The position numbers were made by a program, and so were the translations under genes. From positions 1 to 27,393 of the forward strand of contig CAZGGU010000011.1 in NCBI GenBank assembly GCA_964525395.1: DNA of 27,393 bases. Reading direction: 5' to 3'. Under the pieces are notes generated by a model. That model saw only the letters and a program-made list of their open reading frames with translations. It was not told the DNA's origin and ran no database searches. This DNA is from 2-01-FULL-39-10-A sp964525395. GTDB taxonomy: Bacteria; Patescibacteriota; Microgenomatia; Levybacterales; UBA12049. This document shows, piece after piece, positions 21,682 to 27,393 of this stretch; position 1 is the first letter of the stretch, and each line of letters starts with the position of its first letter.

Positions 21682-22698
21682 ATGTTATCCAAACGCATTG
21701 CTATAGATTTAGGAACAGCCAATACTTTGGTTTATCTTGGCGGAGAAGGAATCGTAATTAACGAACCTACCGTAGTAGCTGTAACAGCTGAAGAAAATAA
21801 AGTGGTCGCAGTGGGAAAAGAGGCCAAGGAAATGCTTGGACGAACCCCGGGAAATATCGTAGCTATGAGGCCTCTTCGAGATGGAGTAATCGCAGATTAC
21901 ACAGTAACTGAAGCTATGCTTTCTTATTTTATCGATAAAGCCACAGGGGCTTCCAGATTTTTTAAACCAGAAGTGATGGTTTGTATTCCTTCAGGTGTTA
22001 CGCAAGTAGAGCGTCGTGCAGTTTTGGACGCTACCATGTCTGCGGGAGCCAAAGTTGCATATCTAATAGAAGAGCCTCTTGCTGCTGCGATTGGAGCTAA
22101 AATTCCAATTGCTCAACCCGCTGGACACATGGTGGTTGATATGGGTGGAGGGTCCTCAGAGTGTGCAGTAATTTCTCTCGGAGGAGTCGTAGTTCATCAT
22201 TCAGTAAGATATGGTGGAAATAAAATTGACGAGGCGATCTCGAATTATACAAAGAAGAAGTTTAATCTGCTTATTGGAGAAAGAACTGCTGAGGAAATAA
22301 AGATTGAGATTGGTACAGCGCTCGTTGAGGACAAAAAAGAGTCCGATGCGAAGACTATGGAGATTCGTGGGCGAGATAGCATTTCTGGTTTGCCTCGTTC
22401 TATCGTGCTTTCCCAAACTCAAGTGAATGACGCAATTATGCCGGTATTGTTAGAAATAATTTCGGGCGTGAAAGGTGTTCTTGAGCAAACTCCACCTGAG
22501 CTAGCTTCAGACATTATTGATAAAGGAATTGTAATGAGTGGGGGAACTGCTATGCTAAATAATTTTGATAAGCTTATGACTCGCGAAACAGGTGTTCCAT
22601 GTCACGTAGCTGAAGATGCACTTTTATGCGTAGTGCGCGGTACTGGTGTGGCTATTGAAAATATTGAGCTTTACAAACGCAGTATCTCCAGGAAATAA
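21682..22698 (+). CDS. mreB: rod-shape-determining actin homologue MreB
   Basis: 338 aa, normal family length. It polymerises at the inner membrane face and directs wall synthesis. The N-terminal phosphate loop is IDLGTANTLVY, the second is VVDMGGGSSECAV, and the GIVMSGGTAML stretch forms the adenosine part of the actin fold. It also has the typical NEPTVVA and RPLRDGVIADY segments. ATG at 21682 without an SD. The only promoter seen is the shared one at 21592-21619. The glycosyltransferase gene starts 8 bases after it. Confidence 0.95.
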   Translation: MLSKRIAIDLGTANTLVYLGGEGIVINEPTVVAVTAEENKVVAVGKEAKEMLGRTPGNIVAMRPLRDGVIADYTVTEAMLSYFIDKATGASRFFKPEVMVCIPSGVTQVERRAVLDATMSAGAKVAYLIEEPLAAAIGAKIPIAQPAGHMVVDMGGGSSECAVISLGGVVVHHSVRYGGNKIDEAISNYTKKKFNLLIGERTAEEIKIEIGTALVEDKKESDAKTMEIRGRDSISGLPRSIVLSQTQVNDAIMPVLLEIISGVKGVLEQTPPELASDIIDKGIVMSGGTAMLNNFDKLMTRETGVPCHVAEDALLCVVRGTGVAIENIELYKRSISRK

Positions 22699-22706
22699 TA
22701 TTCTTA

Positions 22707-23393
22707 ATGAAGATTAAAGAAATAATAAGTAAAATCGAACCTCTTTCGATGGACGAAGCCTTAAGGCTCCTGGCTGAAAAAGCTAAGTCTGGAAAAACTT
22801 TCGTCGTCACCATAAATCCCGAGATAGTGATGCTCATGAAAAAAGATCCTCAGTACCGAAAGGCAGTAGATTTTGCAGATTTGATGGTAGCAGATGGGGC
22901 GGGAATAATTTGGGCTGGGAGTGTTTTTGGGAAAAATTTTCAGGGGAGAATACACGGAGTAGATTTGGTAGATGCTCTTTCTGGATATGTCGCGGAGAAA
23001 GATTTAAGCGTAGGATTTCTCGGTGGACGTGACAATGTAGCTCGAGTTACGGCTGATAAGCTTAAAACGAAGTATAAAGGCTTAGATGTGGCATTCGCAG
23101 AAGAGGATTGGGTGGAGAAACAGCAAGCTGATATTTTATTTGTAGCATTTGGTTCGCCTAAGCAGGAGAAGTGGATTTATGAAAATCTCGGGAAGTTAAA
23201 TGCACATGTAATAATCGGCGTCGGCGGAGCATTTGATTTTATTTCAGGAAGGGTTCGCCGTGCTCCGCTCTTAGTTCAGAGGCTATATCTAGAATGGCTA
23301 TTTAGACTTATTCGCCAGCCGTGGAGGATAAAAAGACAGACACAACTAATCTTTTTTAGCAGTGATGTTTTGAAAGAACGTATATTCGGATAA
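22707..23393 (+). CDS. WecG/TagA/CpsF family glycosyltransferase (GT26)
   Basis: 228 aa. Family members transfer a sugar (for example ManNAc) onto a lipid-linked acceptor at the membrane during surface polymer synthesis. Diagnostic segments are TINPEIVMLMKKD, the catalytic-region VADGAGIIWAG, HGVDLVDAL, FLGGRDNV, FVAFGSPKQEKWI and IGVGGAFDFISG, in family order. The C-terminus is basic and amphipathic (RLIRQPWRIKRQ), the usual membrane-docking tail. It is co-transcribed with mreB, which fits an envelope role. Confidence 0.92.
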   Translation: MKIKEIISKIEPLSMDEALRLLAEKAKSGKTFVVTINPEIVMLMKKDPQYRKAVDFADLMVADGAGIIWAGSVFGKNFQGRIHGVDLVDALSGYVAEKDLSVGFLGGRDNVARVTADKLKTKYKGLDVAFAEEDWVEKQQADILFVAFGSPKQEKWIYENLGKLNAHVIIGVGGAFDFISGRVRRAPLLVQRLYLEWLFRLIRQPWRIKRQTQLIFFSSDVLKERIFG

Positions 23394-23454
23394 GTTGCTT
23401 TATAGTTTGATGCATTTTTAATTATTACTTTTACAAATGATGATTTGTATCTTT

Positions 23455-23483
23455 TTGTATATTTCTCCCAAAGTGCATAAACT
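23455..23483 (+). promoter_or_regulatory. promoter of galT-like gene
   Basis: TTGTAT (23455-23460), 17-base spacer, TAAACT (23478-23483), 6 bases before the GTG at 23490: leaderless layout. Confidence 0.55.
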
Positions 23484-23489
23484 AAATTT

Positions 23490-24296
23490 GTGAGTGATTT
23501 TAAGTTTTTAAAAAATCCTTCCACTGGTAGGTTTGTAATACTAGACCCTAAGCGGGCGAGTAGACCTAAAGAGACCGATGTATCAGAGCCTGTATGTCCT
23601 TTTGAGCCCATTCGGCAAGCTCAAGGTAAACCAGGAGTTGAAGCTTCTTTATTTGAAATAGGTGAAGCTAGGGTCATCCCAAATAAATATCCTTTTGCTC
23701 CGATCCACGAAATAGTAATTCATTCAAATGATCATGAAAAAAACTTTGATACCCTAGATTTGTCTAAGGTTGAAGATGTATTTAAGATTTATCGCGCTAG
23801 ATATCTTGAGCATGAGAGCGCAGGGCAAGTTTATATTTTCCATAACTACGGACGAGCTGCCGGGGAAAGCTTGCCTCATCCGCATAGTCAAATAACTGTG
23901 ACTCCAGATGAGGTAACATTGAATATTCCGAAATTAGCCTTGACTAATGAAGAGATGATTGAACGAAAAGGTTTATACATCTTTTGTCCGAATGCTTCTG
24001 AATGGCCGAATGAAGTTTGGGTCGCCCCTAAGCGAGGGGGAAGATCTTTTGGTGAAATAACTGACGAGGAGTTAGAGGAATTATCTGCAACCGTTTCACG
24101 TTTGATTCAGATTTTACGAATTAATTTTGGAGAAGATTTTGCTTTCAATTTTTATATCTATCCTGGGAGCGATTGGTATTTGCGCATAATTCCTAGGGTG
24201 AGAATTTTAGGTGGTTTTGAGACTGGGACAGGGGTATTTGTAAATACAAAAGATCCGAAAGAAACATTTGAAGAGATAAAAAGACAGATGTCTTAG
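23490..24296 (+). CDS. galT: galactose-1-phosphate uridylyltransferase-like (HIT superfamily)
   Basis: 268 aa, shorter than the about 350 of E. coli GalT, as usual for the compact bacterial form. It would swap UMP between UDP-glucose and galactose-1-phosphate. The active site H130-P-H132-S-Q134 is preceded by GESLP; H132 is the expected nucleophile. VIPNKYPF and HNYGRAAGES match the family. The usual CPFC zinc pair reads CPFEP, so one ligand is missing. Residues 41-48 (IRQAQGKP) look like an inserted palindromic element. The exact sugar specificity is uncertain. The stop overlaps that of the convergent HTH gene. Confidence 0.87.
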   Translation: MSDFKFLKNPSTGRFVILDPKRASRPKETDVSEPVCPFEPIRQAQGKPGVEASLFEIGEARVIPNKYPFAPIHEIVIHSNDHEKNFDTLDLSKVEDVFKIYRARYLEHESAGQVYIFHNYGRAAGESLPHPHSQITVTPDEVTLNIPKLALTNEEMIERKGLYIFCPNASEWPNEVWVAPKRGGRSFGEITDEELEELSATVSRLIQILRINFGEDFAFNFYIYPGSDWYLRIIPRVRILGGFETGTGVFVNTKDPKETFEEIKRQMS

Positions 24297-24502
24297 TCTT
24301 CTTTAACTTGAATGCCGAGGAGGTAGAGAATAGCTTCTTTTCTGTATCTTCTGTCGCCCCGAGAATTGATTCTGATTGCAGGGAGCTTTCCTCTTTTACC
24401 CCATCTTTTTAGAGTGAGTGGAGAAACGCGTAGAACTTCAGCTGCTTCTCTTACAGTTAGTAGATCGGGTAGATTGTTGATTGATACGTTTTGATCAGAC
24501 AT
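24293..24502 (-). CDS. MerR/excisionase-type helix-turn-helix protein
   Basis: 69 aa. LLTVREAAEVLRVSPLTLKRW at about residues 14-35 is a clear winged-helix HTH_17 motif, followed by RINSRGDRRYRKEAI, the wing and second helix. Such small proteins are DNA-binding excisionases (Xis) or repressors. It is on the border between the backbone and accessory block 4. The leader contains an 18-bp palindrome that could be its own operator. No integrase gene is visible, so a role in excision is only a possibility. Convergent with galT, the stops overlapping. Confidence 0.82.
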   Translation of the reverse strand: MSDQNVSINNLPDLLTVREAAEVLRVSPLTLKRWGKRGKLPAIRINSRGDRRYRKEAILYLLGIQVKED

Positions 24503-24515
24503 AGCTTCAAGACTG

Positions 24516-24533
24516 TATTGATAATAATCAATA
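24516..24533. promoter_or_regulatory. palindromic candidate operator of the HTH gene
   Basis: TATTGAT-AATA-ATCAATA, perfect 7-base arms, between the promoter and the start codon of the HTH gene. A natural site for autoregulation. Confidence 0.5.
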
Positions 24534-24551
24534 TATCATCTAAGTACTTAC

Positions 24552-24580
24552 AAAATAACAAACTAGAACAAGGGTGTCAA
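24552..24580 (-). promoter_or_regulatory. promoter of the HTH gene
   Basis: Minus strand TTGACA (24580-24575), 17-base spacer, TATTTT (24557-24552). The leader would be about 43 bases and covers the palindrome. The stretch 24581-24776 is AT-rich and has no gene; TGTGGATAA at 24628-24636 is a lone DnaA-box-like site. Confidence 0.6.
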
Positions 24581-24776
24581 TATATCAATTTACTAAAGGA
24601 TCATAAATAGTGGATTTCGTAAAAATATGTGGATAACTTCTTAATAATTTTAAATTTATAGTTTTAAATTTTAAGTGAATTTATATTGATTTGCTTATTA
24701 ATTAAATAATAGAACATTGAATGTTGGTTGAAAATTTATAATTTAGAATTGAAAATTACACTGGAGTTTGGGTGAG

Positions 24777-24920
24777 AGCGGCGATATAGTCCTTGCGGAC
24801 AAGAGGTAAAACCTCCTTTCATCACCGCCCTCGGCATCAGCTTATGGAACCCGTTCGAGCCTTTTAATGTCTCTCGCTTGAGAAACGACTCGACCGAATT
24901 CTTCAGTCAGATGCAGATAA
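24777..24920 (-). ncRNA. multi-hairpin element after block 4
   Basis: On the minus strand, reading away from the gene: GTTTCTC-AAGC-GAGAGAC; a long-range stem GGCGGTG with TATCGCC (two G-U), enclosing GAGG-TTTTA-CCTC (24815-24803) and GTCC-GCAA-GGAC (24800-24789), the latter a GNRA tetraloop. AAAGGAGG, an SD-like string, is partly inside the TTTTA hairpin. It is not similar in sequence to the 139-bp repeat but has the same position and general build. Confidence 0.5.
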
Positions 24921-24922
24921 AG

Positions 24923-25558
24923 TTAGCAGAATCCGTCGATCCAGACATCTTTGCTGGCGACCTTGTTCCTGAAGGGAACGCGCAGACTTAGGTATCCTGG
25001 AAGAGTCATCTCCCAGTTGTCGTTATCTGACCAGACGAACTGCGAATCCCGTGGAACGAAGAAACGCGGCAAAAATGCACGCCTTTCATAAGTGTATTCC
25101 AGAGACGGGGTCAGACCCGGATATTTGCTCTTAGTCCAGACTCGATCAGTGAGTCTCTTAAGTAGCGCTGTGCCTTTGTGGCAGATCGACTTGACGTTCG
25201 GGTTGAACTTCAAGTGTCGACTGTCGAAACAGCGGAAATAGAAAGGCCCGCGCCCGACGTATGTGTCTCCGTACAGGAAGAACCTGTTGCTGGAATTCAT
25301 TTCGCCGAGAGCCTGATCCTTTTGGATCTTAATGCGGAAGGCGTGATCGCTTTCAGCATTGAATTGGATCTGGCGGTTCGCGAAGTACGGATCGCCCCAG
25401 TCATCAACGAGTGTGTCCGTCATGTTTGCGAGCTCNNNNNNNNNNNNNNNNNNNNNNNNNNNNNNNNNNNNNNNNNNNNNNNNNNNNNNNNNNNNNNNNN
25501 NNNNNNNNNNNNNNNNNNNNNNNNNNNNNNNNNNNGGCCAGTGCCTCTTCTTTTCCAT
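24923..25558 (-). CDS. hypothetical protein of block 4, interrupted by a gap
   Basis: The ATG at 25558 follows AACAAGGAGTAACG and gives MEKKRHW before the gap. After the gap a frame is open to TAA: ELANMTDTLVDDWGDPYFANRQ and onward, rich in aromatic residues and arginine (FYFRCFDSRH, RRAFLPRFFVPRDS). The segment WGDPYFANRQIQF resembles the end of a type II secretion pseudopilin (GspG) domain only superficially. The N-terminal part that would show a membrane anchor is lost, so one gene across the gap is assumed. Not recognised. Confidence 0.6.
   Translation of the reverse strand: MEKKRHWXXXXXXXXXXXXXXXXXXXXXXXXXXXXXXXXXXELANMTDTLVDDWGDPYFANRQIQFNAESDHAFRIKIQKDQALGEMNSSNRFFLYGDTYVGRGPFYFRCFDSRHLKFNPNVKSICHKGTALLKRLTDRVWTKSKYPGLTPSLEYTYERRAFLPRFFVPRDSQFVWSDNDNWEMTLPGYLSLRVPFRNKVASKDVWIDGFC
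25436..25535. other. assembly gap (100 N)
   Basis: Exactly 100 N inside the second gene of block 4. It is the only gap within an accessory block, so a repeat may have broken the assembly here. Confidence 0.95.
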
Positions 25559-25560
25559 CG

Positions 25561-25977
25561 TTACTCCTTGTTGACCACTTCACATTGAAGCGTGAAGTAT
25601 TTGCCTTCGAACATCTCACGAGGACCCCATACTCTGTCATCCGAATCGATGAGGATTTGATTCTCATCGACTTCGATGCGAACAACCTTGCCGTCAATAA
25701 ATCGAGCGTCATATGTTAGCTGCTGAGTATCGTCCTGAGACCAGCGATTTGGATTGGTCCAAGTGATATCGGCCGCTTCGTAAACGTTCGGCAGAATGCA
25801 GGCAGTTTGATCGACGTTATAGGTGTGTCGAATCAAAACGATCGGACTGCGATTGTTATATAGATCCAGAATTCGATCACGGATATCCCTAAGTGATCGA
25901 TAGTTTGAGTACAGAAAGCTTGTGATTAGAGCGCATATAGCTACTCCTATCAGAAACATGATCATTAACCGTCGCAT
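25561..25977 (-). CDS. membrane-anchored hypothetical protein, 138 aa
   Basis: The ATG follows GACAAGGAGTTAGCA. Short basic start (MRRLM), one span at about residues 5-24, then an extracytoplasmic domain with a SPIVLIRHTYN strand and the pattern GKVVRIEVDENQILIDSDDRVWGPREMF, which looks beta-rich. Two cysteines lie in the domain (ACIL, LQCE). It could be a small exported or anchored partner of the next gene, which starts 2 bases after it. Not recognised. Confidence 0.7.
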   Translation of the reverse strand: MRRLMIMFLIGVAICALITSFLYSNYRSLRDIRDRILDLYNNRSPIVLIRHTYNVDQTACILPNVYEAADITWTNPNRWSQDDTQQLTYDARFIDGKVVRIEVDENQILIDSDDRVWGPREMFEGKYFTLQCEVVNKE

Positions 25978-26037
25978 TGCTAACTCCTTGTCAACTCTTG
26001 CAGCTCTGACACGAAATGTGCTTGAGAAGAGGGAAGA

Positions 26038-26066
26038 ATTGTAGCAAATTATGAGCCTATAGTCAA
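26038..26066 (-). promoter_or_regulatory. block 4 promoter
   Basis: Minus strand TTGACT (26066-26061), 17-base spacer, TACAAT (26043-26038). A leader of about 55 bases ends in the SD. Confidence 0.72.
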
Positions 26067-26281
26067 GAATGTGGGAGTTTAATTTTAAATTATGAATTTT
26101 AAATTTATATTGAATTTTTAAATAATTAATCTGTTAAATATTGATTGATAACTTAAAAATATAAATTGAGAATTGTTTGTTGCTCTTTAAATCATCTTTT
26201 AGTAATTTAGATCCTGAAACAAGTTCAGGATGACACCGTTTAAAGAAAACTTAAAGAGCAAGGCTATCGATAAAAAATTGT
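26067..26281. other. AT-rich intergenic stretch with two inverted repeats
   Basis: No gene. TTGCTCTTTAA (26180-26190) is complementary to TTAAAGAGCAA (26251-26261), and these enclose the ATCCTGAA/TTCAGGAT hairpin (26211-26231), a second copy of the element at 3842-3862. GGCTATCGATAA at 26262-26273 resembles the block 3 3' repeat (AGCTATCGGTAATA). The nested repeats may terminate block 5 transcripts. Confidence 0.5.
26211..26231. repeat. dispersed palindrome ATCCTGAA-n5-TTCAGGAT, copy 2
   Basis: Loop ACAAG here, ATATA in the copy at 3842-3862; arms and the flanks AATTTAG and GACA are identical. Confidence 0.65.
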
Positions 26282-26332
26282 GTCCAAAAAGGACGACAAC
26301 TCTTAACGAGTCAGCTTGCCCTTATTGGACTA
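26282..26332 (-). ncRNA. conserved 3' hairpin element after block 5
   Basis: Minus strand: CTAGTCC, GGGCAAGCTGACTC, a short loop, GAGTT, then GTCC and TTGGAC. GTCCAA-T-AAGG pairs with CCTT-T-TTGGAC and ACTC with GAGT. The TAG in the first motif is the stop codon of the last block 5 gene. It shares its core with 9722-9776. Confidence 0.55.
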
Positions 26333-26875
26333 GTTTCCGGAAATATAACCGTTAGTGGATGAGGCTTCGTTAAGCGCGGGATTGACGAAAGAAATCATGA
26401 CAGCGATAATGACCCACAAAAGCAAGTCAGCCAGCCAGAAGGTAACCATGACTTTGATAAGTCGGTCAAGCAAGTTGCTGCCTGTGACCGGAAGATCAAC
26501 TCTTCCTAGACTAGCATATCCCCATCCGACTACCACAATGAATCCTGCCATAAAGCAGCCGAAACCTACCAGATAATAGAAGCTGAGCTTCTCCCAGTCG
26601 ACATCTGTCGTGAGATAGGTAAGTGTTCTTTCGCGAATGATCTGGGAAAGCCAATAGCCAGCCAAGATTGCCAGATTGGCGATGAATAGAACCAGAAAGA
26701 TACATGCCAGGTTATAGAACCAGCGAGGCCAATTCTCTTCCTGAGTGAATCGTCGGTCGAGAGGCTTATCGTTATGAGCTTCAAGCCAGTTGACGAATCC
26801 GTATCCGATCAGGACCGCCAGTCCTGCGAAAAGGAGCATTGTGCTATAGGGAAGAAACTGCGTCAAATTTTCCAT
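26330..26875 (-). CDS. four-span membrane protein, 181 aa
   Basis: The ATG follows CAGGAGGAATAAGTT. Spans at about residues 10-31, 50-74, 96-119 and 142-167; the first two are joined by a charged loop (EAHNDKPLDRRFTQEENWPR). The C-terminus is short and polar (EASSTNGYISGN). It follows another multi-span protein 42 bases upstream. No transporter motif seen; not recognised. Confidence 0.7.
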   Translation of the reverse strand: MENLTQFLPYSTMLLFAGLAVLIGYGFVNWLEAHNDKPLDRRFTQEENWPRWFYNLACIFLVLFIANLAILAGYWLSQIIRERTLTYLTTDVDWEKLSFYYLVGFGCFMAGFIVVVGWGYASLGRVDLPVTGSNLLDRLIKVMVTFWLADLLLWVIIAVMISFVNPALNEASSTNGYISGN

Positions 26876-26917
26876 AACTTATTCCTCCTGTCTTTTGATT
26901 TCCTTGTAGACTTGTTG

Positions 26918-27379
26918 CTAGATCCTTTGAAGAACGCGACCTTGGTTTTTGACCAAGAAGCGGATAGATGTATAGCAAACAATAACTAATGGAGTACCCC
27001 AGGTGATAATAAATTCCATAAAATCCTTGTTATTAAGGTAGATCTGCGAATTGACCCACTTGGAATATTCACTGATCCCGATCCAAAGTAGATCAAAAAG
27101 TCCATGGATACAGCCAAGCATAAAGAAGAAGGTAAATAGTCCTTCATAGAATGCGCTATGAAAAATCCAGAGCTTGCGATCCAGATCAGGTGAGCTCCAA
27201 ACGTAGAAACCGACAATGATTCCTAGGAGAAGAAGGGCAGCTCCTGAGAGCATTCCGACTCCGCGAATCGTTAGTTCGCTTTCATGCGAGTATGCAAAGA
27301 AAGCCAAGATGGTTCCGCCTGCGATGACTAGCATGAAAGGAATGTTTGAGAAATAGAGCTTTTTCAGTGCGCGTGTCAT
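26918..27379 (-). CDS. four-span membrane protein, 153 aa
   Basis: The ATG lies 14 bases from the right edge and follows GAAAGGAGTCAGCC, so this is a complete gene. Basic start (TRALKKLYF), spans at about residues 14-29, 40-60, 75-100 and 123-141; the tail is basic (RFLVKNQGRVLQRI). Further block 5 genes probably lie beyond the window. Not recognised. Confidence 0.7.
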   Translation of the reverse strand: MTRALKKLYFSNIPFMLVIAGGTILAFFAYSHESELTIRGVGMLSGAALLLLGIIVGFYVWSSPDLDRKLWIFHSAFYEGLFTFFFMLGCIHGLFDLLWIGISEYSKWVNSQIYLNNKDFMEFIITWGTPLVIVCYTSIRFLVKNQGRVLQRI

Positions 27380-27393
27380 GGCTGACTCCTTTC

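Noticed and set aside
24628..24636. Replication origin around a perfect DnaA box in AT-rich DNA
   Set aside because: Only one box was seen, with no dnaA or dnaN neighbour; a single 9-mer is weak.
1..27393. CRISPR array, insertion sequence or integrase
   Set aside because: No regularly spaced repeats, no transposase or recombinase motifs were found on either strand.
1..27393. Alternative genetic code (UGA as glycine)
   Set aside because: TGA terminates several well-bounded genes, for example argS and 500-796, with the next gene starting directly after.

Overview
The window looks like chromosome of a small-genome bacterium of the Candidate Phyla Radiation (Patescibacteria). The backbone is AT-rich and tightly packed. 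It combines ArgS, nucleoside diphosphate kinase, an M16-type peptidase, a DsbA-like thioredoxin, a sortase, a PEGA/beta-propeller protein, MreB, a WecG/TagA glycosyltransferase and GalT with many lineage-specific hypothetical proteins. TGA works as a stop throughout, which argues against the UGA-glycine lineages (SR1/Gracilibacteria). I cannot name the phylum more closely. Four runs of exactly 100 N are scaffold joins of unknown size; they cut argS, the peptidase, one hypothetical gene and one accessory gene.

Layout. Accessory block 1 (plus strand, from the left edge to 3436) has eight small genes. Block 2 (plus, 4037-8583) has nine. A lone plain backbone gene, a PH-like protein, lies at 8860-9597 (minus). 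Block 3 (minus, 11776 down to 9780) has seven small membrane-protein genes. A single G+C-rich secreted-protein gene follows (minus, 12867-12190). The housekeeping backbone runs from 13151 to 24502. Block 4 (minus, 25977-24923) has two genes, and block 5 (minus, from the right edge to 26330) has two visible genes.

Two genetic styles alternate. Most backbone genes that head a transcript have a -10 box about 6-9 bases before the start codon and no Shine-Dalgarno (SD), so they look leaderless. Block genes have strong SDs (AAGGAGG type, often followed by CTGAR) and are tightly spaced or overlapping. Blocks 2 and 3 and the secreted gene have long structured leaders. The blocks encode mostly unrecognised short proteins, many with one to five membrane spans.

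The most interesting signal is outside the genes. An identical 139-bp element with a 12-bp closing stem and several internal hairpins follows both block 1 and block 2. A second conserved hairpin element (GGGCAAGCTGACTC core) follows blocks 3 and 5. The leaders of blocks 2 and 3 share GCACTTTAACAAGCT, and the next bases are complementary to a motif at the 3' end of the same block (12 and 16 bp). The sequence differs between the two blocks while the pairing is kept. This suggests transcripts whose ends pair, or cassettes with terminal inverted repeats; the sequence alone does not decide between them.
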